Shown piece by piece: positions 1-9,205 of a stretch of DNA of 64,000 bases. Below the pieces are notes generated by a model. That model did no database searches and was not told where the DNA came from. It worked only from the letters and a program-made list of their open reading frames with translations. The stretch spans positions 33,263-97,262 of the forward strand of contig NZ_RFFH01000010.1 of assembly GCF_003696265.1 (NCBI RefSeq). Reading direction: 5' to 3'. The first letter of the stretch is position 1. Every line of letters begins with the position of its first letter. The translations under genes were made by a program, and so were the position numbers. The DNA comes from Nocardia stercoris. Its GTDB lineage: Bacteria; Actinomycetota; Actinomycetes; Mycobacteriales; Mycobacteriaceae.

Positions 1-77
1 CCCGTCCCCCTACCCCTCCATACACACCAAAGCTCGCCCCCCCCCCCCGGGGGGGGGGCCCCCCCCCCCCCCCCCCC
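1..77. other. C/G homopolymer block at window edge
   Basis: After about 36 bases of ordinary sequence the window shows a run of 12 C (37-48), 10 G (49-58) and 19 C (59-77). Real coding-density sequence starts only afterwards. This looks like a low-quality contig end or a fold-back sequencing artefact rather than a biological element. No gene is called in bases 1-146. Confidence 0.6.
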
Positions 78-146
78 ACGACCGGCGTATAGCGCAGGAT
101 GATCGCATGCCGAATTCCGTCCTCGGATGCGTTGGGGGAAAGGTGG

Positions 147-1139
147 TTACGGCCGCACGCCCGCGCCGGCTACGACAGCGTTGGTGAGGCGGCCGGTGAT
201 GAGTTCCTCGGCCTCGCGGACCATGCGCGCGATGAGGTCGGCGCAGGTGGGGATGTCGTGGATCAGGCCTTGGCATTGGCCGGCGCTCCAGATGCCGGCG
301 TCGAGGTCGCCGTCTTCGAAGACCTTGCGGCCGCGGGCGCCGGCGACGAGGTCGCGGACGTCGTCGAAAGTGCCGCCTGCGCGTTCGATTTCGACGACGC
401 GGCGGCTGATCGCGTTGTCGGCGACGCGGGCGGTGTTGCCCATGGTGCGGAAGATGAGCTGGGTGTCGAGTTCGGAGTTGGCGACGATCTGCTCCTTCAC
501 CACCTGCGCGACCGGTGATTCGGCGGTGCACAGGAAGCGGGTGCCCATGTTGACGCCGTGCGCGCCGAGGGCGAGCGCCGCGACCAGGCCGCGGGCGTCG
601 GCGAAACCGCCGGAGGCGATCATCGGAATCTCGATCTCGCGGGCCGCGGCCGGGATCAGGACCAGGCCGGGAGTGTCGTTCTCCCCGGGGTGGCCCGCGC
701 ATTCGAAGCCGTCGATGCTGATGCCGTCGACGCCGACCTGCTGCGCCTTGACCGCGTGTTTCACGCTGGTGCACTTGTGCAGCACCTTGATCCCGGCGTC
801 CTTGAGATAGGGCAGGTGGGTGGCGGGATTGCCGCCCGCGATCTCCACGATCTTCACCCCGCCGTCGATGATGGCCTGCCGGTACTCGGCGTAGGGCGGC
901 GGCGAAATCGACGGCAGGATGGTCAGATTCACGCCGAACGGCTTGTCGGTCAGGTCGCGGGTGCGGGCGATCTCCTCGCGCAGCGCGGCGGGGGTGGGCT
1001 GGGTCAGTCCGGTGACGATGCCGAGCCCGCCGGCCTGTGACACCGCGGCGGCGAGTTCGGCCCGCCCGGCCCACATCATTCCGCCCTGCACGATCGGATG
1101 TTCGACACCGAAGACCTCGGTGAATCGGGTGCGCAGCAT
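147..1139 (-). CDS. Nitronate monooxygenase (2-nitropropane dioxygenase family)
   Basis: FMN-dependent TIM-barrel enzyme of about 330 residues that oxidises alkyl nitronates to carbonyl compounds plus nitrite. The N-terminus has the family's HPIVQGGM strand-turn. Further in are GGLG, KFGVN-like (PFGVNLT), GFECAGHPGE with the conserved His, and the phosphate-binding ASGGFADARG followed by GAHGVNMGTRF. The start at 1139 is chosen because GGAGG lies 5 bases upstream and it gives the normal family length; an in-frame upstream start at 1217 would add 26 unconserved residues. The gene is divergent from the acyl-CoA dehydrogenase. The family also includes enoyl-ACP reductase II-like (FabK) proteins, so the substrate is not certain. 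Confidence 0.88.
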   Translation of the reverse strand: MLRTRFTEVFGVEHPIVQGGMMWAGRAELAAAVSQAGGLGIVTGLTQPTPAALREEIARTRDLTDKPFGVNLTILPSISPPPYAEYRQAIIDGGVKIVEIAGGNPATHLPYLKDAGIKVLHKCTSVKHAVKAQQVGVDGISIDGFECAGHPGENDTPGLVLIPAAAREIEIPMIASGGFADARGLVAALALGAHGVNMGTRFLCTAESPVAQVVKEQIVANSELDTQLIFRTMGNTARVADNAISRRVVEIERAGGTFDDVRDLVAGARGRKVFEDGDLDAGIWSAGQCQGLIHDIPTCADLIARMVREAEELITGRLTNAVVAGAGVRP

Positions 1140-1217
1140 GGGCCCTCCATCGGGTCGGGGCATGTCTTCCCGCTCGGCTGCCGGGGTTCCGGTACCTATG
1201 CAGCGGGGGAGAATCAT

Positions 1218-1248
1218 GATTAACTTACCGAGAATGGAGATTAACTTA
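1218..1248. promoter_or_regulatory. Direct repeat in divergent promoter (GATTAACTTA x2)
   Basis: The 10-mer GATTAACTTA occurs at 1218-1227 and again at 1239-1248, exactly 21 bp (two helical turns) apart, in the AT-rich part of the 250-bp region between the divergent nitronate monooxygenase and acyl-CoA dehydrogenase genes. This spacing fits a dimeric or tandem regulator site; the regulator is unknown. Confidence 0.4.
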
Positions 1249-1390
1249 ACGGCGCCTCGGCGAGCCTGTCAACGCCTGATATCGCGGATGTTCCGGCCCG
1301 CCCGGACGACTGCCGAGTCTCGTGCGGCCCGGCTGTCCGACAGGAACCGACAGTCACAGACGCCGACCCACAGAGCAGAGGAACCAGTGC

Positions 1391-2536
1391 ATGGGCACCG
1401 AATTCACCCAGGAACAGCAGGACTTCGCGGCCGCGGTCACCGACTTCGCCAAGCGCGTGGCCGGCACCCGCGACCGGCGTGACGAACTCACCGATCACGA
1501 TGAGCACCAGCACAATCCGGGCGTCTACGCCGCGATGGCCGAGCTCGGCTGGCTCGGCCTGACCGTCCCCGAGGAGTACGGCGGATCCGACGCCACCCTG
1601 GTCGACATGTGCATCCTGCTGGAGGAGAGCATGCGCGGCATGCTGCCGATCGGTGCCATCGGCCCGACCCTGATCACCGGCGGCGCCTACGCCAACTACG
1701 GCACCGCGGCCCAGCAGGAGACCGTGCTGCGCGGCATCGTTCGCGGTGCGTCGCAATCGATCTCGATGTCGGAACCCGAGGCCGGCTCGGACGTCGGCAA
1801 CCTGTCGACCCGGGCGGAGCGGACCGCGGACGGCTGGCTGATCAACGGCCAGAAGACCTGGTGCTCCAACGCGCACATCTCCGAGAACATCCTGTTGGTC
1901 GCCCGTACCGACCGCAGCGGCGGAAAACACGAGGGGCTCACCATGTTCCACGTGCCCGCCGGCACTCCGGGCCTCACGATCAACCCGATCGAACTGATGG
2001 GCAATCAGCGCGAGACCAACGACCTGTTCTTCACCGACTGCCTGCTGCCCGCGGACGCGGTGGTCGGCGAGGTCGGCAACGGCTGGCGCCAGCTCATGAC
2101 CGGCCTCAACTTCGAGCGCCTGATCCTGGCCGCCATGAGCCTGGGCGCCGCCGAGCGGGCCTTCGAAGATCTGCTCGGATTCGTCACGCAGCGCAAGCAG
2201 TTCGGCCGCGCCATCGGCACGTTCCAGGCGCTGCGGCACCGCATCGCCGACCTGGCCACCGAGATCGAGTGCACCAAACTGCTGGTCTACAGCGTCGCCC
2301 GGGAGGCGGACCGCAACCCCGGGCGGATGCTGCCGCGCGAGGCGTCGATGGCCAAGCTGAAGGCCACCGAGACCTCGAAGCGGGTGGCGCTGGAGGGGAT
2401 GCAGATGATGGGCGGCTACGGCTACGCCCGCGAGTTCGACATGGAGAAGCACGTGCGAGGTGCGCTGGTATCCACCATCTTCGGCGGCACCAGCGAGATC
2501 CAGCGCGACATCATCGGCAAGACCTACGGGCTCTAG
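1391..2536 (+). CDS. Acyl-CoA dehydrogenase
   Basis: FAD-dependent acyl-CoA dehydrogenase of 381 residues, the usual length, catalysing alpha,beta-dehydrogenation of an acyl-CoA. The order of domains is canonical: N-terminal helical domain with WLGLTVPEEYGG, the middle beta-domain with MSEPEAGSDVGNL (FAD/substrate binding), and the C-terminal helical domain with RKQFGRAIGTFQALRHRIAD, MMGGYGYAREFDMEKHVR and the terminal FGGTSEIQRDIIGKTYGL. The glutamate of the GYGY/MEK region type is replaced, so the catalytic base position should be checked. The start at 1391 is preceded by a weak AGAGGAA and begins a normal N-terminus; the open frame extends to 1322 but that part resembles no family member. 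Confidence 0.92.
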   Translation: MGTEFTQEQQDFAAAVTDFAKRVAGTRDRRDELTDHDEHQHNPGVYAAMAELGWLGLTVPEEYGGSDATLVDMCILLEESMRGMLPIGAIGPTLITGGAYANYGTAAQQETVLRGIVRGASQSISMSEPEAGSDVGNLSTRAERTADGWLINGQKTWCSNAHISENILLVARTDRSGGKHEGLTMFHVPAGTPGLTINPIELMGNQRETNDLFFTDCLLPADAVVGEVGNGWRQLMTGLNFERLILAAMSLGAAERAFEDLLGFVTQRKQFGRAIGTFQALRHRIADLATEIECTKLLVYSVAREADRNPGRMLPREASMAKLKATETSKRVALEGMQMMGGYGYAREFDMEKHVRGALVSTIFGGTSEIQRDIIGKTYGL

Positions 2537-2552
2537 GGCCGGTATCGCGACA

Positions 2553-2585
2553 GCGGGCCGGAGCACCGAGGGGTCTCCGGCCCGC
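2553..2585. terminator. Hairpin between convergent genes
   Basis: Perfect 11-bp stem: 2553-2563 pairs with 2575-2585, loop of 11 bases. It sits 16 bases after the acyl-CoA dehydrogenase stop and just before the end of the convergent flavoprotein gene, so it can serve both strands. There is no U-tract. Confidence 0.6.
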
Positions 2586-2599
2586 ACGTCGCCTCCCGC

Positions 2600-3783
2600 T
2601 CAGGCGCGGGTGCTGCGACCGCCCTTCGACATCGTCACCATGCTCACCGGCACAGTGACTTTGGTGCTCATCTTCGCGACCGGGATCGGGCTGCCGGTCA
2701 CGCTCTCCTTGTAGAACACCGCGGCCCGGCCCTTCAGATACCACCGCTTCGGGGTGTCGTCGGCGTTGGTGAACTGGACCACCGCGTCCGCGCGGCCCAG
2801 GCTGACCGGCTGATGGAAGTACCCGAACCGGAACGGCCGCACCGGCTTTCCGCGCAGTTCCCGGGTGATCGCCACGGCCGTGTAGGCGGCGGTGGGTATG
2901 CCGCTCTGGCAGGTGCCATGGATGCGGCCCCAGCCCATGGTGATCGCCGCCGCGTCGCCGACGGCGTGGACGTTCGGGTGCGACACCGAGCGCAACGTCG
3001 CGTCCGTGACGACGAGTCCCGCTGCGTCGGTGGCGATTCCGGCGTCGGCAGCCAGGGGGAAACCCGGACCCCGGTAGTCCACAGGGTGAGATCCGAGTCG
3101 ACCAGTTCGCCGTTGTCGAGTTCGACCGCGTCGGGCAGCACCTTGGTGGCTCGCAGTCCGGTCCGCCGCACGATGCCGAGCCGGTCCAGGGCGGCGTTCA
3201 GGTGCGCGCGGGCCTTCTCGCCCATCATGGCGCCGATCTCGCCGGCGCTGATCATGGTGACCGTCAGCTCCGGGAAGCTCTCGGCGATCTCGGTCGCCGC
3301 CTCGATCCCGGTCAGCCCACCGCCGCAGACGGTCACCGTCCCGCCGCCGGCCGCGATCTCGGCGAGCCGCCCGGCGAGGCGATGGGCCGAGCGCGGATCG
3401 TTCAGCGTCCACGCGTGATGGTCGGCGCCGGGCACCGCGCTGGTGTCGGTGGTGCTGCCGAGCGCGTAGACGAGGGTGTCGTAACGCAGCGTCGTGCCGG
3501 AGTCGAGGGTGACCAGCTGGGCCTCGGGGTCGACGGACGTGGCCGCCGCCCGGTGGAATTCGACTCCGGTACCGGCGAGCAGCGCCGGAATGCGATGGTC
3601 GGCGAGCTCCCGGCCGGTCGCGATCTGGTGCATGCGCAGGCGCTCGGTGAAGCGGTCGGACGGGTTCACCAGGGTGATGCGGACCGGGAGCTTGCGGGTC
3701 CGGTGGGCGAGGCTCGCGGTGGCGATCATGCCGGTGTAACCCGCGCCGAGGACGACGATCTCGTGGATATCGGTGGTGTTCAT
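2600..3783 (-). pseudogene. NDH-2-like NAD(P)H/FAD oxidoreductase, interrupted by one-base frameshift
   Basis: Type II NADH dehydrogenase-like flavoprotein of about 394 residues if repaired. The first part (3783 to about 3060) reads EIVVLGAGYTGMIAT (FAD-binding GxGxxG), VYALGSTTD and the NAD-binding TVCGGGLTGIEAATE. The second part (about 3060 to 2600), in another frame, continues with LAADAGIATDAAG, the HAVGDAAA FAD-proximal motif and a normal C-terminus. The two frames join at a run of five G on the plus strand (3055-3059); adding one base gives VRVSPLAADAG, as expected for the family. Because both halves are well conserved, a sequencing error is as likely as a true pseudogene. The ATG overlaps the stop of the upstream creatinase-N gene (ATGA), implying translational coupling. 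Confidence 0.8.
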
Positions 3784-4253
3784 CGGTACTTCCGTTCTGT
3801 GTGTCGAGCAGAGTGGTCGGTGGTGAGGTGGCCGCGCTCGGCCAGTCGCCGAGCGAAGCCGGGCCACACCGGGACGAAGGTGGACTGCGGTACCAGGTCG
3901 AGCACCCGGACCCACAGGCTGTAGGGAATGAGCGCGCGGTCGTGGTCGGGCGGATAGGGTTCGAGCCCGATCACCCCGACGGGGTTGCGATGCAAGCGCA
4001 GCTCGCGCAGCGCCGACGCGATGCCGTAGGCGTTACATCCGGTCCGGGTGTCCGCCCACGGAATCGCACCCGGGTTGTCGCGCAACGCGATCGGTGTGCC
4101 GACGCGCGGCAGCACTGTCACCGCGACGGCACCGCCGGTGAAGTAGGTGTCGCCGTAGACCAGTAACCCGTCGACGTTCTCGGCGTCCATGAGGTCGCGG
4201 CCCAGCGCGCGGCGGCGGTCCCGCTCGGCCCGGGTGTCACTGTCGTCGTTCAC
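3780..4253 (-). CDS. Creatinase/prolidase N-terminal domain-like protein, no catalytic domain
   Basis: About 157 residues from a GTG at 4253. The sequence resembles only the N-terminal domain of M24 peptidases/creatinases: AERDRRRALGRDLMDAENVDGLLVYGD, a strand VLPRVGTPIAL and VGVIGLEPYPPDH. The metal-binding pita-bread catalytic domain is absent, since the frame stops at 3780 and the next gene starts there with an ATGA overlap. It may be a stand-alone domain protein or a remnant of a longer peptidase gene. A longer open frame continues upstream to 4667 but overlaps the LuxR gene and looks random. No strong ribosome-binding site is visible at 4253. Confidence 0.5.
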   Translation of the reverse strand: MNDDSDTRAERDRRRALGRDLMDAENVDGLLVYGDTYFTGGAVAVTVLPRVGTPIALRDNPGAIPWADTRTGCNAYGIASALRELRLHRNPVGVIGLEPYPPDHDRALIPYSLWVRVLDLVPQSTFVPVWPGFARRLAERGHLTTDHSARHTERKYR

Positions 4254-4526
4254 AGGGAGAACGCTATGGCGGCAGGCGATGTCGTCGCGTCGGACAAATG
4301 CCTTACATCTGCCGGACATCGGACACTGGCAGACCGGACGGTCGGCTATCTTCGTGGTCGTGTCGGCTCCACTCGAAGTACCCCGCCGCGCCGCCGCGAT
4401 CTCGGCGGTCCTGTTCGTGCTGGACGTGGCGTTCGCCGCGTTCGGCCCGCTGTACCGTCGGGCGGCGAGACCGCCTGCGCGACAATCGAATCGGTACGCC
4501 ACATCGAGCACCCCGGTGGGGTCGGC

Positions 4527-7172
4527 GTGCTGATCGGGCGCGACCGGGAACTGCGCGACATCGACGAACTGCTGCAGCTGGCCCGGACCGCGCGCAGCGG
4601 TGCGGTGCACCTGGTCGGCGATCCGGGCATCGGCAAGACGGCCCTGCTGGATTACGCTGCCGAGCACGCGGATTCGCTGCGGGTGCTACGCGCGTCCGGA
4701 GTGGAGAGCGAGGCCGAACTACCGTATGCCGGGCTGCAGATGCTGCTGTGGCCGCTGCAGGACCGCATCGACGAACTACCCGCACCGCAGGCCGCCGCAG
4801 TGCGGGCCGCGTTCGGCCAGGCGGCGGGCGAGGGAAGCGACCGGTTCCTGGTCGGTCTCGCGACCCTCACGCTCTTGGACGCCGCCGCCCCGGTGCTGTG
4901 TCTGATCGACGACGCGCACTGGCTCGACCAGGCCTCCGTCGACGCCCTGCTGTTCACCGCCCGCCGCCTGGCCGGTGAGGGGATCGCGATGGTCCTGGCC
5001 TCTCGACCCGAATTCACCGCTCCCGGACTGCGGCAGCGTCCGGTGGCTGCCCTGGACGCCGCGGCGGCCCGGCGGCTGCTCGACGAGCAGGCGGCGGATC
5101 TCACCGGTCCGGCGCGGGACCGCGTCCTCGCCGAGGCGGCGGGCAATCCGCTTGCGTTGCGCGAACTTCCGGCCGCACTCGACGATCCGCCGGCCACCGG
5201 CCTGCTGCCGCTGCCGCACCGGCTCGCCGAGGCCTACCATCGCCGGATCTCGGCACTGCCCGGCCCGGCGCGGACCCTGCTCCTGGTGGCGGCCGCCGAG
5301 GAGACCGGCAATCTGAGCGTGATCGGTGCGGCCGCCGCCCGACTGGACGTGCCGCTCGCGGCCGTCGGCGCGGCAGAGGCCGCGGGACTGGTCGACGTGG
5401 CCGCACCCATGCTGCGGTTCCGGCATCCGCTGATGACCGCCGCCGCCTATCACAGCATGACCTATGCCGAGCGGCTCGCGGTGCACGGCGCCCTGGCCGA
5501 GGTGCTCACCGACAGCGCGGACGCCGACCGTCGCGCCTGGCATCTGGGCTGTGCCGCAACCGGATTCGATCCGGAGGCGGCCGCGGCGCTGGAGGCCGCC
5601 GCCGACCGGGCCCGCCGCCGCACCGGTTACCGGGCGGCCGCGACCGCCCTGCTGCGGGCCGCGCAACTGACTCCGGAATCCGCCGATCGTGGTCGCCGGC
5701 TGATCGCCGCCGCCGAGGCCGCCGAGACCGGCGGACAGCGCGAATTCGCCGCCGATCTGGCCGACCAGGCTCGGCGGTTCGGCACCGACCTGCGGTCGAC
5801 CCTGCTGCGCACCCGCCTGGCCTTCGACAGCGGCTCCCTGCGGGATGCATTCGAAACAGCTTTGGGCGCAATAGATTCCGATGATCCGGCCGCCGTGGCA
5901 ACCCTGCTGGCCGAAGCCGCCCGGATCGCCTTCTACGCCGGGGAACTCGACTGGGCACGCCGCGTCCACGAACGCTTCACGGCCCTGGGGTTCGGCGACG
6001 ACCATCCGGCCGCGCCGACCGTGACCGCGAGCTACCAGTGGCTCATTGGCGATACCCACCGTAGCCTGGCTCGCTGCCGGGCCTTCGTGGCCCGGGAACG
6101 GCACGCCGCAGACAGCCCGCTCGAGCTGCGCAGCAACGCCGCCTCGCAGGCGCTGCTGGCGGGAGACTTCGACACCTGCCGTGCCTTCGCCCTCGAGCTG
6201 ACCGAGCGCTGCCGCATCGACGGCAGCATCGGCCGAATGCCGTTGCTGCTCATCACGCTGGCGGTGGCCGAAGTGTATCTGGGCCGCTTCCGGGACGGCG
6301 CGCTGGCGCTGACGGAAGGGGTCGCGATCGCGCAGGACACCGGTCAGTCGCACCGGCTCGCGCACCTGTACGGGGTGCAGGCCTGGCTCGCCGCGGCCGC
6401 GGGCGACGAGGAGCGCTGCCGCGAGCTGGCGGGCAGGAATCTGGCGCATTTCGCCGCCGATTCGGTCGCGACCAGCGGTGCGTGGGGCGAGTGGGCGCTG
6501 GCTCTGCTCGATCTCGGTTCCGGTCGCTGGCAGGCGGTGGTCGACCGTCTCGCCGCGATACCCGATCCGATTCGCCACCAGATCCACGCTGTCTGTTTCG
6601 CCCCCGATCACGTCGAGGCTGCCGTCTACCTCGGCGACAGCGCCGGGGCCGCGGCGCCGTTCGAGCGCTTCCGGAACTGGGCCGACGCCGCGCAGCAGCC
6701 GTGGGCGGACGCGGTGCTGCACCGCTGCCGGGCGCTGCTGACCTCGGACGAACAGCACTTCGCCGCCGCGCTCGCCTGCCCGGACCGTCCCTTCGAACAA
6801 GCCCGCAGCCACCTCGTCTACGGCGAATGGTTGCGCCGGGCCCACCGCCGCGTCGACGCCCGCACCCAGCTGCGCGCCGCCCAGGAGATCTTCGAACGGC
6901 TCGGCGCGGACCTGTGGGCCCGCCGGGCGGCGACCGAACTGCGCGCCACGGGTGAGACCCGCGGTGCCCGAGGACGATCCACCAGCGCGGTGGCCGCGTT
7001 GACGCCGCAGGAACTGCAGATCGTGCGGCTGGCCGCGACCGGCGCCACCAACAAGGACATCGCCGCGCGCCTGTTCCTGAGCCCGAAGACCGTGAGCCAC
7101 CACCTGTATCGGGCCTTCCCGAAACTGGGTGTCACGGTCCGCACCGAACTGGCTCACCTCGATCTGGACTGA
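4527..7172 (+). CDS. LuxR-family transcriptional regulator with AAA/STAND ATPase domain (LAL type)
   Basis: Large regulator of about 881 residues. The N-terminus carries a STAND-type ATPase: Walker A GDPGIGKT (about residues 31-38), Walker B LCLIDDAHW (about 123-131). A long helical TPR-like region (MalT-type sensor) follows. The C-terminus (about 825-880) is a LuxR/GerE helix-turn-helix with LTPQELQIVRLAATG, NKDIAARLFLSPKTVSHHL. Such proteins bind an effector and ATP and activate nearby promoters. The GTG at 4527 is chosen because the conserved LIGRDREL begins right after it; the frame is open to 4266 but without family-like sequence. It is divergent from the creatinase-N/NDH pair, with about 270 bp between, and upstream of the flavin monooxygenase, so both are plausible targets. 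Confidence 0.88.
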   Translation: MLIGRDRELRDIDELLQLARTARSGAVHLVGDPGIGKTALLDYAAEHADSLRVLRASGVESEAELPYAGLQMLLWPLQDRIDELPAPQAAAVRAAFGQAAGEGSDRFLVGLATLTLLDAAAPVLCLIDDAHWLDQASVDALLFTARRLAGEGIAMVLASRPEFTAPGLRQRPVAALDAAAARRLLDEQAADLTGPARDRVLAEAAGNPLALRELPAALDDPPATGLLPLPHRLAEAYHRRISALPGPARTLLLVAAAEETGNLSVIGAAAARLDVPLAAVGAAEAAGLVDVAAPMLRFRHPLMTAAAYHSMTYAERLAVHGALAEVLTDSADADRRAWHLGCAATGFDPEAAAALEAAADRARRRTGYRAAATALLRAAQLTPESADRGRRLIAAAEAAETGGQREFAADLADQARRFGTDLRSTLLRTRLAFDSGSLRDAFETALGAIDSDDPAAVATLLAEAARIAFYAGELDWARRVHERFTALGFGDDHPAAPTVTASYQWLIGDTHRSLARCRAFVARERHAADSPLELRSNAASQALLAGDFDTCRAFALELTERCRIDGSIGRMPLLLITLAVAEVYLGRFRDGALALTEGVAIAQDTGQSHRLAHLYGVQAWLAAAAGDEERCRELAGRNLAHFAADSVATSGAWGEWALALLDLGSGRWQAVVDRLAAIPDPIRHQIHAVCFAPDHVEAAVYLGDSAGAAAPFERFRNWADAAQQPWADAVLHRCRALLTSDEQHFAAALACPDRPFEQARSHLVYGEWLRRAHRRVDARTQLRAAQEIFERLGADLWARRAATELRATGETRGARGRSTSAVAALTPQELQIVRLAATGATNKDIAARLFLSPKTVSHHLYRAFPKLGVTVRTELAHLDLD

Positions 7173-7476
7173 CGGACGCGGCTGCGTGTGGTGAGCGGCT
7201 GCGGCCGAGCGGGCTGACGCCCCCGGCGGCCGGCATGGCCGAACCAGCTATCGCCGATCATTCGCTGTGGATGCAGGTTGCTTCTGCAGCAAACTCGGTG
7301 CAAACAGAGTGCTGGGTAGCGTTGCGCGAATACGGTTCGGCGCGTATCGATTTGCGTGGACGGACGCAGCACGGTCCGATCGGTGCGGGCGACACGCGAT
7401 GGAATAGCTAAATGTTTGCCGCTTCCGGATCGGTTATCTACGTTTGCTGGCGACCCAGTCGGATCGGCAGCGAAGG
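7173..7476. other. Non-coding stretch upstream of flavin monooxygenase
   Basis: About 300 bases between the LuxR stop and the monooxygenase start. It is slightly less GC-rich than its surroundings and holds no conserved ORF or strong palindrome. Presumably it contains the monooxygenase promoter, possibly a target of the upstream LuxR-type regulator. Confidence 0.4.
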
Positions 7477-8970
7477 ATGTCGGCAGTGAGCTTTGGTGCT
7501 CGAGCGCGGATCGTGATCGTGGGAGCGGGATTCGGCGGATTGGCCATGGGATCGGCGTTACGCAGAGCCGGCATCGACGACTTCGTGATCGTCGAGAAAG
7601 GACAGGACGTCGGCGGCGTGTGGCGGGAGAACACCTACCCGGGCTGCTCGTGCGACGTCCCCTCGCACCTGTACTCCCTGTCGGCGCGCCCGTACCGCAA
7701 CGCGCGTACCCGGCACCCCTCGCAAGCTGAAATCCTCGACTACCTACGCGATTTCACCGCTGCGGAGGGTTTGCGGCCGCACCTGCGGCTGGGCACGGCC
7801 CTGACCGGCGCTCACTACGACGACAGTTCCGGTACCTGGACGCTCACCGTCACCGGTGGTGGCGAATACCTCGCCGAGACGGTCGTTTTCGCGGTCGGTC
7901 AGCTGCATCGGCCGTTCCGGCCGGACATCCCCGGCCTGGACTCGTTCGGTGGGGCGGCGTTCCACTCCGCCCGATGGGACCACTCGGTACCGCTGGCCGG
8001 CCGCAAGGTGGCGGTGATCGGCACCGGATCCAGTGGCGCACAACTACTTCCGCACGTCGCGGCGGTCGCGGACCAGGTCACCGTCTATCAGCGGACCCCG
8101 CACTGGGTCCTGCCCAAACCGCGAGCGGAGTTCGGGCCGGTGCTCCGGCGCGCGCTCGCCGTGCCCGGAATGCACAGCGTGTACCGGAAAGCGCTGTACT
8201 ACGGCGCGGATCTGACCCTGACCCCGCTGCTGCGCGGCGGCTGGTCCGCCGGCCTCGCCGAGCGCATCGCGCGCACGCACCTGCGCCGTGAGGTGCCCGA
8301 TCCGGCGCTGCGTGCCGCACTCACCCCGGGGCATCCGATCGGCGCGAAACGGATCCTGTTCGACAGCACCATCTATCGCGCGCTCCAACGCGACAACGTC
8401 GAGCTGGTCACCGATCCACTGCGCCGGATCACCGCCGACGGCATCGAAACCGGGGGTGGCCGGCACCGGCCGCACGACGTGCTCGTCTTCGCCACCGGAT
8501 TCCGGGCATCGGAGTTCCTCACGCCGATCACGGTGCGCGGGCGGGGCGGAGCGCTGCTCGGGGAACGGTGGCGGACCGCACCCGACGCCTACCTCGGGCT
8601 GGCGGTGCCGCAGTTCCCGAATCTGTTCCTCATCGCCGGACCGAACTCCTTCATCAGCACCGGCTCCAATCCCGAGATCAAGGAACGGCAGATCGCCTTC
8701 ATCCTGAAATGCCTGCGCTGGCAGGAGGAATCGGGGCTGCGGGCGATCGAGATCAACCCCGTGGCAGCCTCCCGGTACCGGCAATGGTTGCAGGGCCGGC
8801 TGGATCGCACGGTGCTGGGCGCGGATGTGCCGAGCTGGTACAAGAACGCCGATGGCGCGGTGACGAACCCGTGGCCGGCGTCGGCGCGGCAATTCGCCCG
8901 GATGACGGCGACGCATCCGGCCGAATCCTTCCACGCGGTCCAGCTCAGCCGTTGTACCTGCGCTGGTTGA
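7477..8970 (+). CDS. Flavin-containing / Baeyer-Villiger-type monooxygenase
   Basis: Class B flavoprotein monooxygenase of about 497 residues that uses FAD, NADPH and O2 to insert one oxygen into ketones or heteroatoms. Visible motifs: FAD-binding IVGAGFGGLAMG near the N-terminus, YPGCSCDVPSHLYS, the Baeyer-Villiger fingerprint FxGxxxHxxxW as FGGAAFHSARW (about 157-167), NADPH-binding VIGTGSSGAQ (about 180-190) and FATGF. A GTG at 7486, nine bases downstream, has a better placed GAAGG ribosome site and may be the true start. The 3' end overlaps by 26 bp the convergent small gene. The substrate cannot be told from sequence; members of this type oxidise steroids and long-chain ketones in related genera. 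Confidence 0.9.
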   Translation: MSAVSFGARARIVIVGAGFGGLAMGSALRRAGIDDFVIVEKGQDVGGVWRENTYPGCSCDVPSHLYSLSARPYRNARTRHPSQAEILDYLRDFTAAEGLRPHLRLGTALTGAHYDDSSGTWTLTVTGGGEYLAETVVFAVGQLHRPFRPDIPGLDSFGGAAFHSARWDHSVPLAGRKVAVIGTGSSGAQLLPHVAAVADQVTVYQRTPHWVLPKPRAEFGPVLRRALAVPGMHSVYRKALYYGADLTLTPLLRGGWSAGLAERIARTHLRREVPDPALRAALTPGHPIGAKRILFDSTIYRALQRDNVELVTDPLRRITADGIETGGGRHRPHDVLVFATGFRASEFLTPITVRGRGGALLGERWRTAPDAYLGLAVPQFPNLFLIAGPNSFISTGSNPEIKERQIAFILKCLRWQEESGLRAIEINPVAASRYRQWLQGRLDRTVLGADVPSWYKNADGAVTNPWPASARQFARMTATHPAESFHAVQLSRCTCAG

Positions 8971-9205
8971 GCGCGTCCCACGAATCGGTCGGTGCGAGCG
9001 CCAGCTGCCGGACCCGGCGAATCTCCAGCGGACTGAATTGTCCCATCCGCTGGACGGTTTCCGCGCTGGCGCCGCACCGCAGGGCCTCCGCCGCGGCTTC
9101 GATCTTGCGGCGCGCGGCGTCGGCGTAATCGGGGTCTTCGGGCGGCATCAACTGCAGCGTCATCACCCACGATGCGAGAATTCGCAATGCCTCCGCGCGA
9201 TGCAC
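8945..9205 (-). CDS. Small hypothetical protein (86 aa)
   Basis: An 86-residue protein with amphipathic helices and an acidic PPEDPDYADAARRKIEAAAEAL segment, ending in SWDALNQRRYNG. No signal peptide or membrane segment and no recognised domain. Codon positions show the GC3 bias typical of real genes here, and the antisense frame is not conserved, which supports coding. It overlaps the end of the convergent monooxygenase by 26 bp and is divergent from the methyltransferase. Function unknown. Confidence 0.6.
   Translation of the reverse strand: MHRAEALRILASWVMTLQLMPPEDPDYADAARRKIEAAAEALRCGASAETVQRMGQFSPLEIRRVRQLALAPTDSWDALNQRRYNG

Noticed and set aside
10..1074. 354-codon ORF on the minus strand over the nitronate monooxygenase gene
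   Set aside because: Arg/His/Pro-rich frame shadow caused by GC3 bias; runs into the C/G homopolymer block. The other minus frame has clear family motifs.
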